A DNA stretch of 64,000 bases, taken from Roseiconus lacunae (lineage in GTDB: Bacteria; Planctomycetota; Planctomycetia; Pirellulales; Pirellulaceae). Location of the stretch: NCBI RefSeq assembly GCF_008312935.1, contig NZ_VSZO01000008.1:186001-250000 (forward strand). The letters are read 5' to 3'. Positions 39,476-47,962 of the stretch are shown here, one piece after another (the first letter of the stretch is position 1; each line of letters starts with the position of its first letter). The notes under the pieces are model-generated. The model saw nothing but the letters and a program-made list of their open reading frames with translations, was not told the origin of the DNA and did no database searches. Made by a program: the position numbers and the translations under genes.

Positions 39476-39664
39476 TCAACCTTCGTTCGGGTCAGGATTA
39501 AACGGATCCCGCGGAGGTCTCGCCCAAATCCAATCACTGAACTTGGTCCCGCAGCGCATACATCGCCAGCGGATCCGAAGCAACGGCAGATGGATGAGTT
39601 GCTTGAACCAACGAGAGCGAAAACACTCCGACGGACGGTTTTGACAGCGAGGACAATGAACCAT
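39476..39664 (-). CDS. Small zinc-ribbon-like protein
   Basis: About 62 residues from ATG 39664 (GTG 39676 is also possible). Two CxxC knuckles, CPRC near the N-terminus and CMRC about 30 residues later (RIRWRCMRCGTKF), would bind one zinc. A basic aromatic middle (FRSRWFKQLIHLPLLRIRWR) and a proline/aspartate tail follow. The composition is unlike a random frame, and the gene lies in line with the kinase-tubulin gene (about 116 bases upstream of this start). I recognise no family beyond zinc ribbon; it could bind nucleic acid or a partner protein. Confidence 0.68.
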   Translation of the reverse strand: MVHCPRCQNRPSECFRSRWFKQLIHLPLLRIRWRCMRCGTKFSDWIWARPPRDPFNPDPNEG

Positions 39665-39780
39665 TGCTTTACCCACGAGTTGACAGAGTCACCCCCCAGG
39701 ATAGGTTGCCAAAATCATCTGTGAAAGAGTTTGGCACCAGTATCCGATGGAAACAACAGAATCTCAGACCAGCGAAACGA

Positions 39781-42700
39781 TCACCAATCGAGATCACTTC
39801 GGGACGCCAGTCGGCGACTAATTTTTCCGTCGTCTCCCGTCAGCGAGTCGAGCCATCCGAGGATACCGGCCAATGAAATTTGCTGCCCTTCGTGAATCAG
39901 CAACGGCGCATCAGTGCCGCCGACAAACGTTGAGACGTGCTCTCGTGACGATTCCGGCATTTGGCTTAGCAGTTCATTCTTCTCGTGCTCATCACGACAA
40001 ATCAAATACATCCGCTGCTTCCCGCCACATTCCATCAACGTCGGGCGAACGACGTCAATCGCTGCCTCCACCGACATGACATTGGGAACGGAACTTCCCG
40101 TCCAAGTCTGGGTCTTGTCCATTCCGCTGGTGTCCGACGCGGCGGCTTGGTTGGGTAACATCGATGTCGTCGTCTCACAAGACGGGCCGAAATCGCGATC
40201 CTGAGTTGTGTCCGTCGATTCTTTGATGCATTGCCGAGTGATATCTGAAGATTCCAGTTTGAGTTCGGCGACCCAATTTTCAATCGCCGTCGAATTCGGA
40301 GCTTCGATCACCGTGAAGAGATGAGAGGCGACACAATTTTCATGCAGCCTTAGCAGAACCGTTTTCCGAGGCGATTCGGGTGGGCTATTCGGATCATCCC
40401 AGGGATTGGGTTGGCCATCGAGTTCCTTCGAGAGCGTCTGAATGCCTTGTACGACCCTAGCAGACGCATCGGAGTAAATTTCGACAAGCTCGGTCAGTCC
40501 GGTCCCGATTTCATTGACGATGTCAATCGCAACAAGGCGTGCTTTTCGAGTCAGCAACATCTCCCCAAGATCACAAGCTTTCGCCAAGGCGTCCCGATGA
40601 TAGGCAGCATCCCGACCGTTCGTGGACGCTTGATTAGTGGGCGAACTCGGTGTTTGCGGTGAATTTTCACCAGCCACGAACTGCTGACGAAGACCGTCGC
40701 AGTGAGACTTTAGCAATCGCAGTGCGGTTATTGTCGAGGAGAGATCGAGTCGCCGGTCCTGTAAAAATAGCCGCAGGTCTCTTTTCACCTGTTGTAATGA
40801 CTGATCGGCGATCAAGTCGGCATGTTCGCCATCGATCACGTGATTCAACCAATGATTGATGCAGGAATGGATACGATCGTCGTCATGCAGTTCGGAAGGA
40901 TCCAGGCTATTTAGCTGTTCCGCCAATAGACTTCGCCGCCCAGAGCGATCGGGCGCAAACCACTGTTCCACAACTGCCCGCAGAGGTGTCGTATCCAAAT
41001 AGCAGCGACGAACGATTCGCTTCGCAAACTCTGTAGCTGGAGCTTCGGATGTTTTGGGATTCCCGAGCCAAGTGAGCAACAGCTCTTTAGCGTGGTGTGG
41101 TCCTAAGAGCGCCGCTTGTCGATCGCTCGGCTCACCGATTTGAGCGAGGCCGACAGTTCGCAGGGACGGCGTGGTGGTGGTTTTCGTATCGAGTTCCCGT
41201 CCGTTCTCGAACCAATGGCGACAGACGGTCGCGTCGGCCCACAGGTAACTGACGACGGTCTCGGTGACGCGTCTTTCATCCGCTCGATCCGCCGGTGCGA
41301 TCACGTAGGCATCATGCAACGGGGTTCTTGCGGCGGGAACAGACGGCCAACCGACTCCCGAATCTCCCGGATAACCGTGCCCGGGCTGAAGGTAATACTC
41401 CATCTCGCTCAGCGCGGACTTGGTCGCGTGCAGGGCGATCGGTCTCGACGGGTCACCTTGAAATCGGTTGGTCGTCAGAAGCGAGACAATTGAGACACTT
41501 TCGAGCGCCTGCTCGTCAAGGATATGACGCAGCAGATAGACGACATCAAAGTACATTCCGCTGCCGGTCCCACCGGTCAGTGAGGCAACCACATAAACCT
41601 TCAGCGGCAGATTTTTCTGGGGCTGGCCTTGATCTCCGAGTGAATCGGCGACTGAATCTTTCAGTTCAGCGACCGCGTTGGCTAGGGTTTCAAGTACTTG
41701 TTGACTGTGATCGAGTAACGCGAGCCGACCGAGTGGGCGCATTCCGCCGGTTTGCCCATTGCGTGGAACATTATAGATCCACCTCCGAGATATCGACGCG
41801 AGGCGTTGAGTCCCCGCCGTTCGATACTCCTGTGGCGTTTTCAAGTTTGCGGTGACAATGTATGGCCGTTTCGCTTGATCGGTCGGATCAATTAACATTG
41901 CCGATTGAGTGGCGTCTCGATCGGTGTCGATCAGGACACTGTGGAGCGTCAGCGGTGAACTGGCCCCTCGATCGAAAACTCGACTCCGTATCTGATTCAA
42001 AGCGTCAAGACCGGTGCCGCCCAAGGCGACGACTAACGTCTGTGTTGGCTGCGTCCCAGGCGTATCTCGCTGCTGATGGGTCAACTGAGGAAGATCAACC
42101 ACCGAAGTATCGGCGGACACGGTTGCCGGTGGCGGTTCAGTTGGAACCGCAACGACGCCATGTGGATTCACTAGCTTGTTGACGAAATCGGCGCATGATT
42201 CGAATCGACGTTCGGGTTGTTTTTCCAGAGCACGCGCGACAATCGGTCGATCGGTGGCCGGTAGCGGAGATAAGTTGGGAGCATTATGAACGTGCTGAGT
42301 CGCTAGCTGAGCGATCGTTCGTCCATCAAAGGGACGGGTGCTCGTCAACATTTCTTGATAGAGCACCGCTAAAGAATACTGGTCGCTATGCAAACTCGGC
42401 CGGCCGTCAAAAACTTCTGGTGGCGCATAAATCGGTGTCAAACCACCGACCAAACTGCAATCCGCTTCGCCGAGGTCTTTCAGCAATCCAAAATCCGCAA
42501 CCTTAACGCGCCCGCCGACCATCAAAAGGTTGCCCGGTTTGATATCCAAGTGCTGAAGCTTGTAATGCTGATGCAAGTAGTCGAGCGCCTCGGCGGCATC
42601 ACGTAGGTAATTCAGCAAAACGTCACGAGGGACACCACACGATCCACGTTTCCGATGCCCGCGAAAAGTGTCTTCTAGGGTTCCGTCTGCTAGTTCCGTA

Positions 42701-42975
42701 ACAATAACAAGTTGCCCATCAATGAACTCGAATCGCTCCAAGGTCAAAATGAATGGGTGCTGGATACCACGAATGCGTTCAAGCGATTTAAGCTCTTGTG
42801 AAGCATGTCGTTCGCCGTGTCTGCCGTAAACAAACTTGACCGCTTTCTTCAAACCGCCTGGCGCAACGGCCTGCCACACCTCGCCAAAACCGCCTTGGCC
42901 AAGTCGCTTTTCGAGGACATAACCTTCGATCGGTTCGTATCCGGCTTCGATCAGATGATTCGTGACAGTGGGCAT
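39781..42975 (-). CDS. Ser/Thr protein kinase fused to a tubulin/FtsZ-like domain
   Basis: About 1064 residues from ATG 42975 (GTG 42993 is in frame). Residues about 15-275 are a kinase: GQGGFG P-loop, AVKFV lysine, HLDIKPGN catalytic loop (a non-RD variant), DFG, and YAPPE. After a Pro/Thr linker, about 310-700 resemble the Tubulin_2/FtsZ-like family: VVALGGTGLDALNQIRSRVF as the T1-like loop (about 326) and SLTGGTGSGMYFD as the GGTGSG tubulin signature (about 473). The C-terminal third is helical, with no domain I recognise. There is no membrane segment. It probably phosphorylates partners in response to, or to control, a GTP-dependent assembly. The AAA gene ends 27 bases upstream of this start. 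Confidence 0.9.
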   Translation of the reverse strand: MPTVTNHLIEAGYEPIEGYVLEKRLGQGGFGEVWQAVAPGGLKKAVKFVYGRHGERHASQELKSLERIRGIQHPFILTLERFEFIDGQLVIVTELADGTLEDTFRGHRKRGSCGVPRDVLLNYLRDAAEALDYLHQHYKLQHLDIKPGNLLMVGGRVKVADFGLLKDLGEADCSLVGGLTPIYAPPEVFDGRPSLHSDQYSLAVLYQEMLTSTRPFDGRTIAQLATQHVHNAPNLSPLPATDRPIVARALEKQPERRFESCADFVNKLVNPHGVVAVPTEPPPATVSADTSVVDLPQLTHQQRDTPGTQPTQTLVVALGGTGLDALNQIRSRVFDRGASSPLTLHSVLIDTDRDATQSAMLIDPTDQAKRPYIVTANLKTPQEYRTAGTQRLASISRRWIYNVPRNGQTGGMRPLGRLALLDHSQQVLETLANAVAELKDSVADSLGDQGQPQKNLPLKVYVVASLTGGTGSGMYFDVVYLLRHILDEQALESVSIVSLLTTNRFQGDPSRPIALHATKSALSEMEYYLQPGHGYPGDSGVGWPSVPAARTPLHDAYVIAPADRADERRVTETVVSYLWADATVCRHWFENGRELDTKTTTTPSLRTVGLAQIGEPSDRQAALLGPHHAKELLLTWLGNPKTSEAPATEFAKRIVRRCYLDTTPLRAVVEQWFAPDRSGRRSLLAEQLNSLDPSELHDDDRIHSCINHWLNHVIDGEHADLIADQSLQQVKRDLRLFLQDRRLDLSSTITALRLLKSHCDGLRQQFVAGENSPQTPSSPTNQASTNGRDAAYHRDALAKACDLGEMLLTRKARLVAIDIVNEIGTGLTELVEIYSDASARVVQGIQTLSKELDGQPNPWDDPNSPPESPRKTVLLRLHENCVASHLFTVIEAPNSTAIENWVAELKLESSDITRQCIKESTDTTQDRDFGPSCETTTSMLPNQAAASDTSGMDKTQTWTGSSVPNVMSVEAAIDVVRPTLMECGGKQRMYLICRDEHEKNELLSQMPESSREHVSTFVGGTDAPLLIHEGQQISLAGILGWLDSLTGDDGKISRRLASRSDLDW

Positions 42976-43002
42976 CTTCGTTATTAAATTCACGAGCGGC
43001 GA

Positions 43003-44328
43003 TTAGAGGTCGCTGAAGTAACTACGGCAGGCGCGTTCGAGATAGTCCGGACGCATTGATGGTGGCTGTTGCCGGTATCTGCAGAACGCTTCGACTTGTT
43101 TCAAAAGGTCACGTGGATGACAGCGACGCGGACTACGATCGGTCTTTTGGTAAAACGCCAACATGTACTCGGCTGCTTCCGGCGTATCGGCGAATCCCAT
43201 TTGCCGCATGACGTTCTTCATCAGTTCCCGGTACTCGTTCGCGTCAGGATCGCCAACGAAAATTTTGTAGGGGACGCGTCGCAAGAAGGCCTCATCGACC
43301 AAGTCATTGGGGTCGAGGTTGGTTGAAAAGATCAACAATTGTTCGAACGGAATCTGGATTTTCTTTCCCGTCGGAAGCGTTAGGAAATCACACCGATTCT
43401 CCAACGGGACGATCCACCGATTGAGCAACTCTTCGGGTGCGATTCGTTGACGTCCGAAGTCATCGATCAACAAACACCCGCAGTTACTTTTCATCTGCAG
43501 CGGCGCTTCGCAGATATTGCTTCGAGGATCATGGCGTACTTCTAGGTTGTCCATGATCAACTCACCACCGACCATTACCGTCGGGCGCTGAATCCGTAAC
43601 CAGCGTCGATCCCACTCTTGGGCCTTAAGAATTTTCCCGTTGGTTTCGGGCACCGGAGCGGACCGATGGAATGCATCGTCCTGCAGCTTGATCAAATTTC
43701 CATCATCCAGGATCGCATGGGGGATCCAGATTTCTTGCCCTAGACATTCGGTCAAACACCGGGCGATCGTCGTTTTTCCGTTTCCAGGTTCGCCGAACAA
43801 GAATAAGCCAGAATTGCTGTTGATCGCCGGTCCCAAGCAGTCCAGAAGTTCACGTTGATACGAAATCTGTGACATCGCTTTGCTCAGTTGCCGTTCGGTC
43901 ACCGGATCAAGTCCGGCTGCCTGTGCTTCGACACTGAGCACGTAGTCGGACAAGGGAACCGGAGCCGGGCCGACATAGCTGCATTGCTTCATCTGCGTCT
44001 GAGCTCGGTTCTGCCCCATCTCGGTTAACGAGTAGTAGTAGTCGTTAAAGGGAGCGGGGCGAACATGCGCGATCAACTTTCGCGTGCGCATCGCATCAAG
44101 GATGGGATCGATCACCTTGAACGGCAATCCGATGAACTCGGAAAGATTGCGACCGCTCATCGTTCCAACGCTGAGGAACGTTTTTAAGATTAGGCCCTCG
44201 ACATAGGAATCGCTGAGTCCGGTTTCAGGCAGCGAATTGGTTTCCGCTGGCCAGAACGTATCATCAGTCAAAAGACTGCCGAGCAAGCCGATGTCGACCG
44301 CTTGTGTATCGTGGACAGAAACAGACAT
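43003..44328 (-). CDS. AAA+ ATPase with N-terminal winged-helix-like region
   Basis: A 441-residue protein. About 35-125 look like a winged helix (MSGRNLSEFIGLPFKVIDPI, AMRTRKLIAHV, YYYSLTEMG). An AAA+ domain follows with Walker A GEPGNGKTT (about 181), Walker B CGCLLIDDFG (about 286), sensor-1-like LLIFSTNLDPNDL (about 333) and an arginine-rich RRVPYKIF segment. The C-terminus is a small helical lid (HPRDLLKQVEAFC). The protein is soluble. It is the first gene of the minus-strand group and directly precedes the kinase-tubulin gene, suggesting a functional pair: ATP-driven remodelling of the tubulin-like protein or of its phosphorylated targets. That is inference from adjacency. Confidence 0.88.
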   Translation of the reverse strand: MSVSVHDTQAVDIGLLGSLLTDDTFWPAETNSLPETGLSDSYVEGLILKTFLSVGTMSGRNLSEFIGLPFKVIDPILDAMRTRKLIAHVRPAPFNDYYYSLTEMGQNRAQTQMKQCSYVGPAPVPLSDYVLSVEAQAAGLDPVTERQLSKAMSQISYQRELLDCLGPAINSNSGLFLFGEPGNGKTTIARCLTECLGQEIWIPHAILDDGNLIKLQDDAFHRSAPVPETNGKILKAQEWDRRWLRIQRPTVMVGGELIMDNLEVRHDPRSNICEAPLQMKSNCGCLLIDDFGRQRIAPEELLNRWIVPLENRCDFLTLPTGKKIQIPFEQLLIFSTNLDPNDLVDEAFLRRVPYKIFVGDPDANEYRELMKNVMRQMGFADTPEAAEYMLAFYQKTDRSPRRCHPRDLLKQVEAFCRYRQQPPSMRPDYLERACRSYFSDL

Positions 44329-44784
44329 AGGGATAAACCGATATTGCGTTTTGGTAGGTGTGGGGCTTGAGAGTCCTACTAAGCAACTCGATGTAAGAGT
44401 AGCTTGCGTTTAAGCAAATGCCCTCGCCCCCCCGGATGTCTTCTTCGTAGCAACGCGAAGTCCCACTCCTGGGAAAGAAATGCTCTGTTTGCCCCGTCAC
44501 CCTGTCCCAGCCTGACTCTTTAAACTCGCCATAAGATGCGAGCTACGGATGACACTCCAATCAAGAACGTTGCTGTCCGCCGATTGGTCGATCGCCCGGC
44601 AGATGAGTCCAAGACAAATCCGATCACAGTGTCTACTGCACGCGATGAGGGGAAGCAGACAAATTCGTGACAGAAATTGCGGCGATCCTTCCCCCCCTGT
44701 CAAAGTGCGACCTAGATTTAGGGAGTTTCCCCCACGACCGAACAGTCGTGACGTACTACGCTCGCTATAGAATGATCCTTCGCA
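44329..44784. other. Divergent intergenic region of the signalling cluster
   Basis: It separates the AAA/kinase-tubulin group from the FHA-EAL gene and must carry promoters for both. A -10-like TATAGA lies at 44767-44772, about 13 bases before the FHA-EAL start. C-runs occur near 44427-44433 and 44692-44698. No coding frame is credible. Confidence 0.45.
44767..44772 (+). promoter_or_regulatory. Candidate -10 box of the FHA-EAL gene
   Basis: The hexamer TATAGA, preceded by GC, lies so close to ATG 44785 that the transcript would have only a few bases of leader. No good -35 box is at the expected distance, so this is a weak call. Confidence 0.3.
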
Positions 44785-45900
44785 ATGAGTTCGGTCGACA
44801 GCTCCGCATTGGAACGACTAAGCCACGGAACCGCTTTGTCCGGTGACGTTTGGTTTTTGTCGGGTTCGTTGGAGCCGCGTGACACGCTTCGTCACCTGCC
44901 AATCGATGAAGTGGAATTTACGATCGGGCGTAAGGCGGGTTGCTCACTTAAGTTGCAATTCAATACCGTTAGCGGGAAACACGCCAAACTAAGCCTACGC
45001 GACGGCATCTTGTACCTTTGCGACTTAGGCAGCACGAATGGCACCTATGTCAACGGCGAGCGAATCGAAGGCGAAGTGGTTATCGAAGAAGAAGATCTAA
45101 TTCACTTCGCCGAAGCCGCTTTTCGTGTTCTGCGACAGTCACCGACAGGTCAAGCAACCGGTACGATCGCGAAGAACGTTTGCGATGAAGCACTCGCGCT
45201 GGTGCAGTTCGATCGGATGATGAGCGAAAAACTCGTCCGTCCACACTTTCAAGTGATAGTCGAAATCGATAGCGAAGCGGTCATCGGTCACGAGATCCTT
45301 GGTCGTGGTAGCGTGTTTGGACTCGAGTCCGTCGCGGCGATGTTTCATGCCGCCAGTCAACTGAATTTGGAAGTCGAACTGAGCCAGTTGTTGCGTTGGG
45401 AGGGCATCCGCGTTGGGCGGGACCTGCCGCCGCGTCCAAATCTCTTCGTCAATACCCATCCCAAAGAGATGGAAGATTCGGCCAAACTGATCGACTCGCT
45501 AGTGAAAGTGCGACGGATCGCTGACAACGCCGACATGGTGCTAGAGATTCACGAAGCGAGCGTGACCAACCGGACTGTCATGCGAGAACTTTCTGCCGCC
45601 GTCAAAGACCTAAATATTGAATTGGCCTTCGATGACTTTGGATCCGGCCAAGCCCGACTCGCCGAGTTGATCGAATCACGTCCTGATTACGTCAAGTTCG
45701 ACATCAGTTTGATTCACGCGATCGATCATGCCGACGCGGCCCGGCGGCAAATGCTTGAAACACTGGTCAAAATGGTTCGCGATCTAGAAATCAAAGCGCT
45801 CGCCGAAGGCATCGAAACGTCAACCGAAGCACAAGCCTGTGTCGATATCGGCTTCGATCTCGCTCAAGGCTACTACTACGGCCGTCCGGCGCCCCTCTAA
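44785..45900 (+). CDS. FHA domain - EAL domain protein (c-di-GMP phosphodiesterase-like)
   Basis: A 371-residue soluble protein. Residues about 45-115 form an FHA domain (FTIGRKAGCSLKLQFNTVSG KHAKLSLRDG, then DLGSTNGTYVNGERI), which reads phosphothreonine. About 130-371 are an EAL domain. The EAL triplet is EIL (GHEILGRG), while other active-site residues appear present: Asn in FVNTHP, Glu in LEIHE, DDFGSG, Lys in VKFD, Glu in AEGIET and Gln in AQGYYY. Hydrolysis of c-di-GMP is plausible. FHA input fits control by Ser/Thr kinases, and one is encoded divergently next door. Domain calls are firm; the link to that kinase is inference. Confidence 0.92.
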   Translation: MSSVDSSALERLSHGTALSGDVWFLSGSLEPRDTLRHLPIDEVEFTIGRKAGCSLKLQFNTVSGKHAKLSLRDGILYLCDLGSTNGTYVNGERIEGEVVIEEEDLIHFAEAAFRVLRQSPTGQATGTIAKNVCDEALALVQFDRMMSEKLVRPHFQVIVEIDSEAVIGHEILGRGSVFGLESVAAMFHAASQLNLEVELSQLLRWEGIRVGRDLPPRPNLFVNTHPKEMEDSAKLIDSLVKVRRIADNADMVLEIHEASVTNRTVMRELSAAVKDLNIELAFDDFGSGQARLAELIESRPDYVKFDISLIHAIDHADAARRQMLETLVKMVRDLEIKALAEGIETSTEAQACVDIGFDLAQGYYYGRPAPL

Positions 45901-45901
45901 T

Positions 45902-45931
45902 CTGACGGTTTCTTGACCGCCAGTGATTTTT
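45902..45931 (+). terminator. Hairpin and T-tract after the FHA-EAL gene
   Basis: Arms CTGACGGT (45902-45909) and ACCGCCAG (45916-45923) pair with one A-C mismatch around a six-base loop. A TTTTT run (45927-45931) follows. The position, directly after the stop codon, fits an intrinsic terminator. Confidence 0.5.
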
Positions 45932-46177
45932 GCTTGCATCGCCAGGTTGATAAGTTTTGTCGGTTGTAACGGATCGATCGGTCAACCCTGATTCGGAACG
46001 TTTGGCATCACCGATTTTATGCCGCCAGTCGTCGCAACCCGTCCGATCAACACGACAGGACTGGCGTACGCTCGGTCTTAACGATGGTTCAACGCGACCC
46101 GCATGGACGCGAAACACGATGTTTCAGGTTTGAGTTCCTCCCGGAATCGACACAAACCTTAGCTAGGACAGGATGCC

Positions 46178-47875
46178 ATGAAGTGTAGTGAGCGAAATAG
46201 GAATTCGCTTTTTTACCGACGACTGCTAGTCCAGTCGCTCGTGTTTCCCTGCGCAACTTTGGCACCCATTTCCGGCTGGCTGTCCGACGCATCGATTCGT
46301 GCTTCTGATCCGATCCAGCACCCGCTGTATCTCCAAACCATCGCGACCGATGTCGCTCATCGCAATCATTCGGTCGCCGGGACGCAGCACAACAAGACGC
46401 CTCGTCGCCTGCCCAAACCGACAGCGACTCAGCGGGCAGCAGCTCAGCCCCCAGCGACCCGACAAACGTCAGGTGAAGTCGCCGCATCACTAATCGGCAC
46501 TCCCATCGTGACCGACAACCGTGCCGATGATTCAACCGTCGATCGCTATGCGACCAATCCCGACCTAGATCAATTTTTGCCACGAGCAAATCGGGGCATC
46601 CGGGCGACGGTCGAATCCGCGCCGGAGCGTGAACGAGCGGTCGCACCATTCGCTGATGATGCCCCGCAATCGCCGATCGAACGTGCCGCGCGACGCCTCG
46701 CGAAAATCCGAAGCACTTCATCCGTCGATTCCACACCCGCCAAAGACGGTCGCTGGTTGCAGTCGGTCACCACGGACTCTTGTACGCATCGCAGTCAGCA
46801 ACACCTCGCTGACGCTTATCGCGAATACCGTGTCGGAGCTTGGGCATCCGCGGAAGCATCGGCATGGAAAGCACTGCACTTGATCGCGACGGGCATCGAT
46901 GTTGCCGATCGTCAAACCGCCGTTTCGCAAACTTCACCAACGGCGGTGAACGACCTTCGAAACGCCAAATTGGCCATCGTCGAAGGGCGAGAATTCATGA
47001 CAGGCGGAGCTTCGATTGACTTCGATCGCCTGGCGGCCATCGCGGCCTCTCATCAAACACCAGTCTTTCAAGTTGACTTGTCTGCCGGGCAAGGTCTGCC
47101 TTCCGGCTTGACGTCAACCGAAGCAACCGATCGCTACTTTGACTATGCCAGAAACAAACTGGCGAGTTTGGCTGAATCTCAAGTCACCGCCGCACAAGCA
47201 CTTGATCTTCTGGCCGCGATCGAATTAGGGCGAGACCAACAAAGCCGCTTACCCGAAGAAACATCATTGTGCTTTCGGCGTGCCGCACTTCAAGGTCAAC
47301 CCGAGAACGGGTCACTCGCGTCACGACTGGGAATGCAACTCGCCGACATGGGCCTGGATCGCGAGGCAGCATTCACACTTCAGCATGCGATCGATCTAAA
47401 CGGTGATCACGATATCGAGACCGCAGCCACCCTCGCGAAAGTGGTCGAACGATTAGGCGATCGCGAAGCCGCGTTACGTTTGACCGCAAGTCTAAGACGG
47501 CAGATGCCGCAGTCGACGCCGACGCGACGAATGCCGGAAATCGTTGAACTTTCTCCCGACCAATTTGCCGCGATCTCCCCTCCGATGAACGTGATGGCTT
47601 CACAAGACCTGATGCCCCATCACTCAGTCCCGACGCGACCTACGTCCGCTCGGCAATCTGACGATCGCCAGTCAACGGAATTCGCGGCATTCCGGATGCC
47701 CCGTTCAAAACAATCGGTGGCTATCCCATCGGGTCACGCCGGCACACCGAACACATTGTCTGGCCGGTCGACACAGCCTGCCGGAACAACACATTTTCCC
47801 GAACAAGCCGCGACCCCGCAGCGGCCCACGTCTTCGCCCGTCAAGCGTTTTGTCAACAAACTGCGATTCTGGTAG
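46178..47875 (+). CDS. TPR-containing protein upstream of a polysaccharide export gene
   Basis: A 565-residue protein. A weak N-terminal hydrophobic segment (LLVQSLVFPCATLAPISGWL) suggests an anchor or signal. About 190-260 and 330-430 are helical with TPR-like spacing (HLADAYREYRVGAWASAEAS; SLASRLGMQLADMGLDREAA; ATLAKVVERLGDREAALRLT). The ends are Pro/Ser/Thr-rich, including a repetitive C-terminal tail ending in VNKLRFW. An AGGACAGG lies upstream of ATG 46178. It precedes the export-protein gene by 87 bases on the same strand and is probably part of the same surface-polysaccharide locus; no catalytic motif is visible. Confidence 0.8.
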   Translation: MKCSERNRNSLFYRRLLVQSLVFPCATLAPISGWLSDASIRASDPIQHPLYLQTIATDVAHRNHSVAGTQHNKTPRRLPKPTATQRAAAQPPATRQTSGEVAASLIGTPIVTDNRADDSTVDRYATNPDLDQFLPRANRGIRATVESAPERERAVAPFADDAPQSPIERAARRLAKIRSTSSVDSTPAKDGRWLQSVTTDSCTHRSQQHLADAYREYRVGAWASAEASAWKALHLIATGIDVADRQTAVSQTSPTAVNDLRNAKLAIVEGREFMTGGASIDFDRLAAIAASHQTPVFQVDLSAGQGLPSGLTSTEATDRYFDYARNKLASLAESQVTAAQALDLLAAIELGRDQQSRLPEETSLCFRRAALQGQPENGSLASRLGMQLADMGLDREAAFTLQHAIDLNGDHDIETAATLAKVVERLGDREAALRLTASLRRQMPQSTPTRRMPEIVELSPDQFAAISPPMNVMASQDLMPHHSVPTRPTSARQSDDRQSTEFAAFRMPRSKQSVAIPSGHAGTPNTLSGRSTQPAGTTHFPEQAATPQRPTSSPVKRFVNKLRFW

Positions 47876-47962
47876 GGCTCCCGTTTCTCCCATCATCGCG
47901 GTCGCCCGCTTTTGGCGACACCGAATTCATCACACCGAACGTTTTCGTCAGCAAGAACTCAA

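Noticed and set aside
46089-46736. Minus-strand 215-codon frame opposite the TPR gene
   Set aside because: It overlaps the start of a gene with a better ribosome binding site and hydrophobic N-terminus, and shows no domain.
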